A DNA stretch of 64,000 bases from the NCBI GenBank assembly GCA_006384855.1, contig VCJN01003009.1:1-64000 (forward strand), in the 5' to 3' direction. Origin of the DNA: Tetraselmis striata (Eukaryota; Chlorophyta; Chlorodendrophyceae; Chlorodendrales; Chlorodendraceae). Position numbers and translations under genes: made by a program. The notes beneath the pieces are model-generated. The model was not told the DNA's origin, made no database searches, and saw only the letters and a list, made by a program, of their open reading frames with translations. Below, piece after piece: positions 11,096 through 22,352 of the stretch. Numbering within the stretch: the stretch's first letter is position 1; every line of letters starts with the position of its first letter.

Positions 11096-11231
11096 CTCCC
11101 ACTCCCCGCCTTGACGCCTCTAATACAGTGGCGTCTTGAGCAAGGTATGACCCTAGACTTTTGTCTTATTTAATGCAGGGCGCGCGGTGAGAGTGAAGAG
11201 GAGAGGGGGTCTAGATACTGTATCATGCTCC

Positions 11232-11603
11232 AGTTGCGAGCAGCGCGGGTTCGTACCATGATTGGACCGTAATTGCCACGGGCACACTGTCACAAGTCAC
11301 ATGCGGCGACGGCATGATAAAACATCAACCCCGGGTGCGCCGGCACAGCGTCTGCAGCGAGTCGATACAGCTTCACGACTCATGATCTTCAGCAGTGACC
11401 GGCCAGTGCATGATACATGCGGCTCCTACGAGCAAGGCATGCTCCTCCTACGAGCAGCGCGGCTTTATGACTGGACCATAATTGACACGGGCACATTGTC
11501 ACAAGTTACAGGCGACGATGGCATGATAAAACATCAACCTTTGATGCACCGTCACAGCGTCTGCATTGAGTCTATACAGCTTCACGACTCGTGATCTTCG
11601 GGA
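11232..11603. repeat. two copies of a ~155-bp module in the 3' flank of ankyrin-kinase gene 1
   Basis: The segments near 11232-11390 and 11452-11603 share CACGGGCACA.TGTCACAAGT, GCATGATAAAACATCAACC and CAGCTTCACGACTC. A single copy lies at about 22146-22300 and a partial one near 35480-35580, each just downstream of an ankyrin-kinase stop codon. It is therefore part of the triplicated unit. Confidence 0.6.
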
Positions 11604-11653
11604 GGAACCGGCCAGCGCATGATACATGCGGCTCTCCGTCGCTGCGCGGAACC

Positions 11654-14600
11654 TCACTGGATGGCGCAGCCTCGGCTGGCAGCCGGTGCAGGCCTCGCAA
11701 CAGCCTCCATGATCTCCTTCTTCTGCTGCTGCAGTTGCTCCCGCAGCTCCTTCTCATACTGCTGCTGTTGCCGGTGCAGCCGCTCCTCCACCGAGGCTCC
11801 GCCAGCTTGCGGCGCAGCAGACGTGGAAGCCCCCGCGCCGGCACCGGGCGGAGCTGCGGCATCCTCGTGTGCTGCCACCTGGGGCACGGCGCCCGGCAGC
11901 AGCTCCGCCTCTTCGTGCGGGGCGCGTCGCTGCTGCCGCCCTCCGGCATTGCCTCCCGCATCCGCCTTGAGCCGCCGAATCTCAGCCAGAAGCGCCTCCT
12001 TCTCTGCCTCCGCCTCCGCCTTCATCTTCGCCATCTCCGCCTCCATCAACGCCGCCTTCACGCTGCCGAGGTGCTCCATGGGCTGCTCGCTGGCCTTGCC
12101 CGCCAGGCAGGCGGCGCCCTTCGCCCTGAACAGCGCCACGTTCCCCGGCTTCACCCACTCCGTGCAGCCGTCCTTCGGGCTCGTCTCCTTCTGCAGGCCC
12201 AGCTTGTGCGGCTCCCGCCAGCCCGGGTGCTTCTCATCCAGCAGGGCCGCCAGCTGCGCCGCGGAGCGCTCCAGCACCAGCGCCTCGTTCTCGTTTGCCT
12301 TCAGCTTGGGCCCCTCTGCCGCACTCTTTGCCTCGTCCAGCAGCCCCTCCGCCTTGGCGCCGATGCCCTCCAGCGCGCTCTCCACGTCGCCACGCTCCAT
12401 GTCGAACGTCTGGCTCAGCACGTCCAGGCCCTCCTGCTGCAGCGTGCCCAGGCTGCTCGTCATCTCCTGCAGGAAGCCGCCCAAGTCCGGCACCAGGATG
12501 CCCGCCAAGCGGCCGGCCAGCGCAGCGGCCTTCAGCACTGTCGCGGCGACCTTCAGATACGGCACCGCCTTGACCAGAAGCTCCTTTGGGCATTCCAGGA
12601 TGAAGCCCTTGCCGTCGTTGGTGGCCGCTCGGGTCATGTCCACCTGGGATCAATGCAGACAGGGGTGTTTTGTGCGCAAGATGGTCAGCGCAACAACAAG
12701 AGAGGGTGGGGGGGGGGGGGGGGGCATTTACTTATAACCCGGAATGGCAACATTGACATCCTTGCAGCACCGCTACGGCGGCGGTTTCGAAGGCAGCAAC
12801 TACAGACTGCCCTGATTCGGCAGCTGCCCCGTTGCCGTCCTCAAGTGAAATACCGAGGCATTTCATAGGACCACGCGGAGGTCCATGATGGAACTCCCCC
12901 AACTACAAGTGCCGACGCACATTCAAGGACGGAAAGTGTAAGAATGTGCCCTGCTCTTTTGCGCTTCACTTCGGGCACCGGGTTACAACATCGCTTGTAA
13001 GGCCCCGCCCCGGCAGGTATGACCCTGAAGCTGTAGATCATCGGAGGATAGGCCATGCGTGACTGTATGGTACTGGTACGAGTACATGTGCCGTTTCATT
13101 TCTCGTGTTGATGTGCGACCACAACAAACTCGTAATAATCACCTACAAGAATAATGAATAACCATTTATAAGCACAATTTGTCGCCGCGCAATTTTCATG
13201 GCAAACGTTGTCGTTCTTCAAAGTGCACCGGCGCTCACAAAATGCCATCAATATAACCCGGCTAAGACCACAAAGAGGTCTGCCCTTCTAACCGCCAGTC
13301 CGGCAACACGCGCTGGAGTAGTAGGGGCATGCCAAAGATAACAATACGCAAATCGGCACTCACCGGGTCCACAAAGAAGACCGCCACCTGGTTGGTCATC
13401 CATGTCTTGGGGTTGAGCGTGCCGAGCACGCCGCCTTGTGGCTGGTGGGGCAGCAGCAGCACCAGGGTGGGCACGCTCTTGGCGCCGTGGCTCAGCAGCG
13501 TGGTCATCATGCGCCCCAGCACGCTCAGCTGCTCCACCACGTGGTCCAACTTGACGTGCAAGCCCTCATTGCTCTGCTGTATCTGCTTCAGCGTCGCGTC
13601 GTCCAGTGTCTTGCTGTCCAGGAAGGGGTGCTCCAGCACGCTGGCCATGCCGTAGGGGAAGTTCGCACGGCGCTGCCCCGGGTCCTTCACCAGCAGCTTC
13701 TCCACCAGGTCGTAGAGGGCCATCTTGTCCGGCTGCCCCTTCGTCGCACGCAGCCGGCGCAGGTAGTGTCTGGCCGTGCCCTCGTCCCAGTCCGCCAGCC
13801 GCTGCAGGTCCTCCGGGTCGGCGATGTCATCCGTGTGGTCGTCCATGTGCCAGAGGCTGCTGCCGCTGCCCAGGTGGAACAGCGTGACGCCAAAGCCCCA
13901 GAGGTCCTGCGCCTCATCAGCAGTGAGCTGCTCCATGATGGGGCCCACCACGTGCTCAGAGCGGCGCTCCTCTGCCGCAGCTTTGTCGCACTCGATCAGT
14001 AGCTTGGCCACCTCCGGGGCGCAGTGTGCGCTGCTGGGGCGCTTGTTGCCAAGGGGCTTCCCGATCTGGGCGGAGGGCAGAAGCAGCAGTGGCGGAGTCA
14101 GCGGGCAAAGCGGCCGGGTGGGAATGGAGACTCCGAGAGTGGGGACTGGAGTACATGGGAGCAACCAACAGCGAAAGGGAGGGGGCAAACGGTTCAACAT
14201 GCCACTGCACGGATCAGAAGAGTCCTAGACGGTGGAGCAGGACAGCATGGACACACCAAGATGGCACGCGGTCCGGATGGTACATACCGGGACCAGACCC
14301 CACGGGAGAGGGGGGGGGGGGGGGGGGGCAGCCCATGCGGGGCAGTGAATGCTTCGTGACAGTGCGCTGAGTATTCCGGAGCAGCGGCATCGGCGAGGCG
14401 CACCTCGGCAGCCACGTCAAGGTCGATCAGCTTGTAGGTGTCCCCACTGCGCATCACGTTGAGCGGCTTGATGTCGCCGTGGACGATGTCGCTCTTGTGC
14501 AGGTGGTCCAGGGCGTTGGCCAGGTTGGTAGCGATGAAGCGCACCAGCGGCCAGTCGTCCCCAGCTGCGGCGCGGTCGTGTGTGATGGCGCTGCTGAGGC

Positions 14601-16926
14601 TGCGCTCTGCCTGCTGCATCACCAAGCAGAAGCAGTACTTGCTGTACTGGGCGTCGCGCCCAAAGTCCTTCCGCAAGTGCACCTCGACCCCGGGGGCCTC
14701 CGTGCGCAGCCGCTCCTCGACGCCCGCCGCCCCAGAGACCTCGGCAGCGAGGTGCACCCGCAGCACGTTGACCACAAAGTCACCGCTGAGGTGGCGCTGC
14801 TGCCGGAGCGCCACCTCTCGCAGGAAGGAGTCGCCCTGCCGCATTAGCTTCAGCGCCACCAGTTGCTCCCCGGCGTGCATATCCTCCGCCAGCAGCACCG
14901 TGCAGGTGGCGGAGCGGTGCGCCACAGTAAGCACCCGGTACCGGCCCAGGAAGGCCAACGCGGCGTCCATCCCTTGACGGCATTCGCCGCATGCCTGCCA
15001 GTATGCGCTGCGGCCGTCCAGCGTCCAGCCATGCGCCAGCTCTTGGCGCGCCTCCACCGCCTGGCGGACGCCCTCAGCTGCCCCTTTCAGTGACACTATA
15101 CCTTGCCAGGCGGCGAGCGCGTCCGGGGTGGCGGCCACGTTTGGCGAGCAAAAAGCAGTAGTCATTGCCACAAGGACCTCTGGCATTGACCCTGCAGCAA
15201 ACTGATGCGGCAGCTGCTGCTTGGAATCAGGTTCGGTCACCGCTGCCGGGTGCGCCGCCAGCAGCGTCTCCACCACCTCCACCGGCGCCTTGTTCAGAAC
15301 TGCCCGGTGCAGCGGCAGGTTGCCATTCCCGTCCTTCTCCTTGGCGCCGGCCGGGTGCGCCGCCAGCAGCGCCTCCACCACCTCCACCGGCGCCTGGTTC
15401 CCAGCTGCCAGGTGCAGCGGCAGGTGGCCATCACGGTCCTTCTCCGCCGCGCCGGCCTGGTGCGCCGCCAGCAGCGCCTCCACCACCTCCACCGGCGCCT
15501 TACTCCCAGCTGCATAGTGCAGCGGCAGCCTGCCACGACTGTCCTTCTCCGCCGCGCCGGCCTGGTGCGCCGCCAGCAGCGCCTTCACCAGCTGCACCGG
15601 CGCCTTGTTCTCAGCTGCCCGGTGCAGCGGCAGCCTGCCATAATCGTCCTTCTCCGCCGCGCCGGCCTGGTGCGCCGCCAGCAGCGCCTCCACCACCTCC
15701 ACCGGCGCCTTGTTCGCAGCTGCCAGGTGCAGCGGCAGGTTGCCATCACGGTCCTTCTCCGCCGCGCCGGCCGGGTGCGCCGCCAGCAGCGCCTCCACCA
15801 CCTCCACCGGCGCCTTGTTCGCAGCTGCCAGGTGCAGTGGCAGCTCGCCACGGCTATTCATCTCCGCCGCGCCGGCCTGGTGCGCCGCCAGCAGCGCCTC
15901 CACCACCTCCACAGGCGCCTGGTACCTAGCTGCCAGGTGCAGTGGCAGGTCGCCATACTTGTCCTTCTCCGCCGCGCCGGCCTGGTGCGCCGCCAGCAGC
16001 GCCTCCACCACCTCCACCGGCGCCTGAAATGTAGCTGCCCAGTGCAGCGGCAGTTTGTCATCACTGTCCTTCTCCTTGGCGCCGGCCTGGTGCGCCGCCA
16101 GCACCGCCTCCACCACCTCCACCGGCGCCTGTTTCGCAGCTGCCCAGTGCAGCGGCAGCTTGCCACCACTGTCCCTCTCCGCCGCGCCGGCCGGGTGCGC
16201 CGCCAGCAGCGCCTCCACCACCTCCACCGGCGCCTGGTTCGCAGCTGCCCCGTGCAGCGGCAGCCTGCCATCACCCCCTTTCCTGTCCTTCTCCGCCGCG
16301 CCGGCCGGGTGCGCCGCCAGCAGCGCCTCCACCACCTCCACCGGCGCCTGGTACCCAGCTGCCCAGTGCAGTGGCAGTCTGCCATTCCCGTCCTTCTCCA
16401 CCGGCGCCTTGTCCTCAGCTGTCCAGTGCAGCAGCAGCCTGTCATAACTGTCCTTCTCCGCCGCGCCGGCCTGGTGCGCCGCCAGCAGCGCCTCCACCAC
16501 CTCCACCGGCGCCTGGTACCCAGCTGCCAGGTGCAGCGGCAGCCTGCCATAGCTGTCCTTCTTCTTGGCGCTGGCCTGGTGCGCCGCCAGCAGCGCCTCC
16601 ACGACCTCCACTGGCGCCTGGTACCCAACTGCCAGGTGCAGCGGCAGGTTGCCACCATTGTCCCTCTTCTTGGCGCCGGCCTGGTGCGCCGCCAGCAGCG
16701 CCTCCACGACCTCCACCGGTGCCTGCTTCTCAGCTGCCCAGTGCAGCGGCAGTCTGCCACCACTGTCCTTCTCCGCCGCGCCGGCCTGGTGCGCCGCCAG
16801 CAGCGCCTCCAATACCTCCACCGGCGCCTGCTTCCCAGCTGCCAGGTGCAGCAGCAGGTAGCCATCACTGTCCTTTTTCGCCGCCGCTTGCGGGTCTGTG
16901 TGGCAGCACCTGCCGCCAGTCCGCAT
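11654..16926 (-). CDS. ankyrin-kinase protein, paralogue 1 (16 ankyrin repeats; N-terminal frame lesion)
   Basis: Three exons on the minus strand: 16926-14404, 14065-13364 and 12643-11654, with GT-AG junctions in phase 0 and about 1,404 residues. Exon A carries about 16 repeats of 35 residues. It continues into a kinase N-lobe with LVALKLMR (ATP-binding Lys), LREVALR (helix C Glu), HGDIKPLNVM (catalytic Asp) and LIDLD in place of DFG. Exon B gives the C-lobe with CAPEV and DLWGFGVTLF. Exon C starts VDMTRAATNDGKG, has AGRLAGILVPDLGGF, and ends in a Gln-rich coiled coil. The paralogues start at an ATG equivalent to 16975. Here 8 bp are missing after codon 26, so that start reaches a stop at codon 37. 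The downstream ATG at 16926 would bypass it and omit the usual N-terminus. One ankyrin repeat is truncated and another has three extra residues. Probably a serine/threonine signalling kinase, possibly becoming a pseudogene. Confidence 0.75.
15240..16890 (-). repeat. ankyrin array 1, 105-bp tandem units (~16)
   Basis: Units of 35 codons follow the pattern D-x-x-G-x-LPLHxAAxxxAPVEV VEALLAAH. Array limits are approximate. The unit near 16390-16450 is truncated (APVEKDGNG) and the one near 16270 carries an insertion (DRKGGDG). Confidence 0.9.
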
Positions 16927-17217
16927 CTCCACTCCACGTCCCGCACTCTTCCACCCATCTTCCGTCGCCTGCCATGGTCACCGCCTAGGTTCGCCCAGCC
17001 ACGTCTCCCCCTCCTGCTGCTCCTCAAGCCCCCCACAACGGTCCCGCCGATCACCAGCCACGCCGGTGTGAGTGTGTTGCACAGCTCCGCCGCCCGCACA
17101 CGGGGGCGCTGTGTCGTGGTTGGGGGTGTGTGCTTTCCCTGTGAACCAGTGGTGGCAGTGCTCTGATGCCCCGGTGACTCGGGTAAGTTACGGCGGCCCA
17201 GAGGATGCTGCTCTTCA

Positions 17218-17714
17218 TCTGGGTGCATTCAGGAGACTATCTCCCACCACGGTGAAAATCTGGGAAACTGTAAGTGGGGCACGTCGCGGCGGCGGCGCAG
17301 AAGCGCATGCCGCATGCCGCGAGTGATAATTTATATATTCGTCAGTGATCGAGCGCGCGGTGCGCCCCGCGCCGTAATCGTGCTGCACGCCCGCCACCGT
17401 GTGCTGCCGACTACTGTATTCAGACTTCCCACGCCGCCCGTGTGACCAAACCTAATGCGGCCAGAGGCGACGATGGGTAACGATGCGCGGACTGATGTTA
17501 ACGGCGACGGCGGTATTTGCCGAGCGATAGATAGTAGTCCAGTAATGCCAGCCCTCTCGCCACTTCCCGACCTCCTGCCCCTACTTACCCTAAAAGCCGC
17601 CGAGGAGCCGTCGTTTACCTGCCTGTATTGTGTGTACGTCCACCTGCCAGGACTCAACGCAGCGACTCCCAGGAGGCCAAGCCCTTCCACTTCGCCGTCA
17701 CCACGGGCACGAGG
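17218..17714 (+). pseudogene. UTP15-like WD40 gene fragment, locus copy 1 (two exon remnants)
   Basis: The first remnant reads HLGAFRRLSPTTVKIWE and ends at a GTAAGT donor (17270). The second (17651-17714) reads SDSQEAKPFHFAVTTGTR and ends at GTGGGA followed by a long C run. The second motif matches the first WD40 strand of UTP15, a U3 snoRNP/small-subunit processome protein, where xFAVTxGTRV is characteristic. It lies head to head with ankyrin-kinase gene 1. No complete gene can be assembled. Confidence 0.45.
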
Positions 17715-17920
17715 GTGGGATACCCCCCCCCCCCCCCCCCCCCCCCGCCTCCCTCCGCGCCTTCGATCTGTTTACCTTCACGCCCCCCCTCTGCCCCCCC
17801 CAGGGTGAGGGGTGGGGGCTGGGCAAAGACATCCTACAACATTGCAGCTCAGGCTGGTGGCACGGCAAGGGGGGGAGTGGGGAGGTCAAGGCAGGAGAGC
17901 CGTGTTCTCCGTTCGTTCAC

Positions 17921-17999
17921 TCCCTCAGCAAGGCGGAATGTTGTTGCGTAACACAGCATATTTCTTCATTGTGAACTTTATAATGCAAAATAGAACCAA

Positions 18000-18041
<42 letters not shown>

Positions 18042-18045
18042 CTGT
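17921..18045 (+). repeat. (GT)n-containing spacer repeat, copy a
   Basis: Shares TTCTTCATTGTGAACTTTAT and then a (TG)n tract (18004-18040) with copies near 19468, 34297, 44103 and 45625; a related tract lies at 30134. No coding content. Confidence 0.75.
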
Positions 18046-18504
18046 TACTGTCTTTGGTACTCTGCAAGTCAGCAACGGGTGATAGGCCGCCGGGCATTCA
18101 GGTGCCATCAGCCTGACCCGCAGGTTGGGGAGCGCCCTGTGGTTGCGCTCCGCTGTATCTGCGATGCTGATGGGAGTCGGAGTCTTGCCCCCCCCCCCCC
18201 CCCCCCCCCCACCACCGGCTGGCTTCCTTTCGAGTACTAAGCTACCCCTGAAGCAGGCTGTTCAGTCGCTGTTTATTGCCGGCAGAGATAACAGGACTAA
18301 GTTACGATTTGCGAGTGGTTCATCAAGTGCGAATCGAAAACTGTAGTGATGTCTGATGGGCCAAAGCAAGACATCCTGGATATGAGCTGTTGTATGTTGG
18401 CCTGTCGCAATGCACATGAATTCCGCTCCCACTATTTATTCCGTCACATCAGTGTGTTTAAACTTGATTATATTATGTGTGTAATTCATCGCACCGAGCC
18501 GTCG

Positions 18505-18890
18505 TCATTTGGAGTAGCTGCTTGTAGAGGTGGATGCGCGCCGCTGTTTTGCGCCCTCTTCTACATCCTCGCGCGCAGGGTGGCCGGTTTTCGAATCACA
18601 AAGCATCCTCACATGATATCGCGGATAACTATGATAGTGTACCTTGATAAAGCAAGTGTGTATCTCTCCTACATACCGAGGTGACCATTCTGCCAGTGTC
18701 CTCTGGTATATACGGGTGCCAACACGCCTCAAAGAAAGGGCCTTGTTATAAGCCTGAAGATTGGCTCGCATGCAAGTCGTAGGAACATTCGCTCCTTAGT
18801 TAGTTGCTCTATAGTTGCGTCTGGAATAGGCCTCTGGCAGGTAGGGCACATTCTTATCCGCAGTGCTTTTGTTACCGCGCCGACACCCGT
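18505..18890 (-). pseudogene. exon-like fragment with a CPTCQRPIP motif, copy 1
   Basis: The minus strand reads RIRMCPTCQRPIPDATIEQL and, in a shifted frame, YVGEIHTCFIKVHYHSY. The first motif resembles the second half of a RING finger (CPxCxxPI). A close copy is at 31291-31640 and partial copies lie at 20470-20560 and 35300-35390. No complete zinc-binding domain can be read, so I call it a fragment. Confidence 0.3.
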
Positions 18891-19193
18891 AGAAGGACTG
18901 ACAGCGGCGCAGCTCCAGCCGGTGATGCAAACCTGCCAAGTTTGGTAGCGGGTGTATCTGGGGAAAGCGAAGGGATGAGGGGGAGGGGGGGACTGCAGGC
19001 TGAGGTGTCCAGCCCTGCGCTTCCACTTACGACCACACTCACACACACATCGTCTCCATCTTGTTGCTGCCTTTTCCACGGCATCGCAGCTAAGACATGT
19101 GGGGCCGGGAAGGTGATGTAGGGACGGGGGGTGCAGGCTGAGGTTTGGTGATGGTGGTGGTATACAACAGCCAGTTGCAGCTTTACAGCCAAA

Positions 19194-19390
19194 GTGCAGC
19201 TTCGTGCGCTTCCAGGACCAAGCGCGCGGCGGCAGCCTGCGCCCAGGCCGGCGGCAAGCTGCTGGCCGCAGCCGGCGAGGCGGGCGTGATGCAGCCGTAT
19301 GACTGCGCCAGCCACCGGAAGCCCTGCCACGTCACTCGCATCTCGCCCTGCACGGCGCACGCCCTATCTGGCGGCGATGTCGACATCACG
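19194..19390 (+). pseudogene. UTP15-like WD40 exon fragment (third blade region), copy A
   Basis: One frame reads SFVRFQDQARGGSLR. After a one-base shift the next reads GGKLLAAAGEAGVMQPYD, then CHVTRISPCTAHALSGGD. The order (RFxD, GKLLxAxGExG, VxxxxFSP, LSGGDD) is that of UTP15 directly after its first WD40 strand. The frameshift and a shortened stretch before CHVTR show that it is not functional. Confidence 0.5.
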
Positions 19391-19947
19391 CGAGCCCCCC
19401 CTCAGGAGCCCCCTCCCATCCATCTGCCTTTGGGCACGTCCTCCGCATTTCATTCAGTCATCGATTCATTCACTCCCCCATTGCACCGGAATGTTGCCGC
19501 GCAACACAATATGTTTCTTCATTGTGAACTTTATAATGCAAAGATAAAACCAATGACTGGTGTGTGTGTGTGTGCGCGCGCGCGCGTGTGTGTGTGTGTT
19601 TGTGCCTCTGAGTCTTTGGTACTTTGAAAGTCAGCAACGGGTAATAGATACCATTAAGAAAGAAAATGTATGGACAACCATCTGATGCACTGGACCAGTT
19701 GGGTGGGGCTATTCGCTGCTGGTGAGCACACCCACTTCACGACACCCTCACAAAGCACAGCGCCACCGCTACATTTGAGCTCGCTATATACCGCTGTTTC
19801 TAATCCCACGACTGCGAAGAGAGGGTGAAACACTGTTTATCAGAATACACCGCAAATACAGCATGCACGAATCTCCGACGCGGTTGCGCAACGCAGAAGA
19901 TTATTCGCTGTGCGTGTGAACCAACAGCGACTGTAATGTGGCGCTAC

Positions 19948-20169
19948 TCACCTGAGGGTGCAGGCGGGCAGCTGTGAAGGCCATCTTTTCTTGGGGTGAG
20001 GGGCTTGGACCGGACGAGACGGCACGCAGCGGGTCCTGCCGGCTCTGCACGAGTAGCGCAGGCTCGTGAAGTTCTCAGAGGGCTGCCAGCCGGCCGTGCT
20101 GCCCAGGGAAGCAAGTCGTAACGGAATCTGCATAATGGTATCACTGTCCTTGCCACGCGGCGGCGGCAT
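19948..20169 (-). other. unidentified exon-like fragment (GWQPSENF), copy A
   Basis: The minus strand is open from 20169 and reads STAGWQPSENFTSLRYSCRA. A good donor (CAG-GTGAGT) lies near its 3' end at about 19950. Copies are at 34776-34997, 30486-30740 and 44730-44880, the last two more decayed. I do not recognise the protein. Confidence 0.3.
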
Positions 20170-20638
20170 GTGTGTGCCCCAATCGGTCAGCCTGCCCGCG
20201 GCGCGGATGTGCTGCCGCCGGACGCACTACTGTAGAAATGGCCATGATCACCGCACCGGGTGAACGAAAGGCCGCCCGGCAGAGATGCCATCACCATCAG
20301 CCTGGTCTAGGGATCGCGCGCCACTGCTGCATCTGCGCTGATGGGAGTCAGAGCCTCGCTGTGCCCCCCCCCCCCCCCCCCTCCCTCAACACACACCCAC
20401 CCACCTTACTCCCGGCTGGCCTCCTATCGAGTACGCAGCCGCCCCATTCGCTGTGTGTCTTGGCTAGTTGCGCTGTAAATATTTTCGTCCGGATGAGACC
20501 TTTGACAGGTAGGGCATATTCTTATCCGCAGTGCTTTTATTACTGTGCCGACACCCGTAGCGACGTCGCGTGAATGAGAATAACAGTTTGCTGCAGGCCG
20601 ATAGCGACGAAAAGGCGTGTGCTTTAGCTGCAACGGCT

Positions 20639-20944
20639 GATGAACGGCTGATGTGCATGTACAGGTGATCAGGGTTGAGCATCGCGGAACATCGCTGATA
20701 TGTCTTGACTGGAGGAGGAGGGAGGAGGGGGGGGGGGGGGGGAGGGGCATACGAATGTGATGGTTTGTCGCGCCCGGTATTGTGACGATCATCGTTGCAT
20801 TGCCCAGTCGACAAAAGGACGCAGCATCGCAGCAGCAGTGCCCGCCCGCCAGAGACGGTGCTACGCGATCCACATCGGACTGCGCCTTTCACTTTTGCAA
20901 ATGCACTTGTTTCTATGCGTTATGGCACCCTACTGCCAGCCGCA
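20639..20944. other. spacer between duplicated segments
   Basis: Contains a G-rich run at 20726-20742 and no gene that I can support. Confidence 0.4.
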
Positions 20945-21990
20945 TCGGTCACGGTGGGGCAGGAGGCGCACCACTGCGGAGTGCGAGACTTGGGGAGCCC
21001 AGAGGAGGGCTGCCTTCGACCGCAATCGCCAGTAGGTTCACGGCGTTGTCTGGCTTGGATGGGAACATGAAGCACCACTGTCCAGCGGTGCGCCTCTCGC
21101 CGGGGAGCCCGAAGGAAGAGACCCTCTCGTCACACTCGCACCTCTGGGAAATCACATTCACGCTGCGCTGGCCGGCTTGGTGGGGCAGGAGGCGCACCAC
21201 TGTGCAAACCAAGGCCCTTGTCCACGAAGGCCCATGCTAGGCTGGCTCCGGCCACAGTCGCACCTCTTGTGCATCGCATTGCCTGTGGTGCCCGCGTTGG
21301 AGGGGTGCAACGCACACCGTGTAGCACTCGGACGTTCTCCGGGTGGATGCCACTGGCCGCAGCCGCACCTCTTGCCTCACCACATACTCTGCGCCGTCTG
21401 GCTGGGTGGGGCAGGATGCGCACCACCGCGCAGAGCAGAGCCCCTTTCCAGGCAGGCCAATGCAGGGCTCACTCCTGCCGCACTCGCACATCTTGGTCAC
21501 CATATTCATAGCGCTGTCTGGCTTTGATAGGCAGAAGGCACATCACCGAGCAGAGCTCCGCTCCTCGCCAGGGAGCCCCAGGGTGGGCTGCCTCTTGCCG
21601 CACTCGCACTTCCTGGTCGCCACTCTCTCTGCATCGTCCGCCTTGGTGGGGCAGGAGGCCACCGCCGCGCAGAGATATAATCGTCTCCAGGGAGTACAAA
21701 CAAGGGCGTCTTGCCGCCACACTCGCACCTCTTGCACGCGGCATTCCCTGCGCCGCCTGGTGCTGCTGGTCCATTGGAGCGAGGCGGTGCTGAGGGGATT
21801 CGCCCTCCCCTGCAAGCGCCATGGAAGGCTGGCTCAGGCTCTGGCTCTGACAGTATCCGGTCGCCCACCGGACCTTCTCTGCGATGCGTTTGCTGAGGAT
21901 GGAGCGGCTGGATGATAATGTAAAGGCTGTGCACGCAGTGATGGGAGGGGCTCATGTTTATGCTGCCCCCAAAGCGCTTACCAAACCAGC
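20945..21990 (-). pseudogene. cysteine-repeat (EsV-1-7-like) gene, locus copy 2, decayed
   Basis: About eight degenerate repeats on the minus strand, for example KCECGKRQPTLGLPG then ARWC..CPTK, and MCECGRSEPCIGLPGKG then CASCPTQPDGAEYV. The spacing is C-x-C-G, about 19 residues, C-x2-C-P, about 13 residues, next repeat. This resembles EsV-1-7 repeats, found in brown algal and other algal proteins and thought to bind zinc, although those use C-x4-C and C-x2-H. The repeats sit in different frames with stops between them, so no long product is possible. The N-terminal exon (near 22010) is conserved with copy 1. Confidence 0.5.
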
Positions 21991-22352
21991 CAGCTCCCCA
22001 CATTTGCTCATCTCTCACTCCATGCCCCGGCGCCTCAAGTAAAAGGGCATCTTGAGCAGGGCATGTCCCCAGACGCTTGCCCTACTAAATGCAGGGCGTG
22101 CGGTGAGGGGAGGGGGGGGCTAGCTACTGTGGCATGCTCCACTTGCGAGCAGCGCGGCTTTGTACCAAGACTGGAGCATGATTGCCACGGGCACATTGTC
22201 ACAAGTTACATGCGGCGACGCAGGATAAAACATCAACCCTCGGTGCGCCGTCACAGCGCCTGCACCGAGTTCATGCAGCTTCACGACTCATGATCTTCGG
22301 GAGGAACCGGCCAGCGCATGATACATGCGGCTCTCCTTCGCTGCGACGAACC

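Larger units (their letters stand above)
18895..20638. repeat. 1.7-kb segmental duplication, copy A
   Basis: Nearly identical to 33726-35467, with only scattered substitutions and a few small indels seen on reading. It contains a UTP15-like exon fragment, a (GT)n block, an unidentified exon-like fragment and part of the CPTCQR fragment. Confidence 0.85.

Noticed and set aside
11591..12868. 425-codon plus-strand ORF opposite exon C of ankyrin-kinase gene 1, repeated in the other copies
   Set aside because: Antisense shadow of a GC-rich coiled-coil exon. Leu/Arg-rich without motifs; exon C is supported by splice sites and conservation.
18004..18040. (TG)n tract as a regulatory Z-DNA element
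   Set aside because: It travels with a non-coding spacer repeat in five or six places and no gene depends on it visibly.
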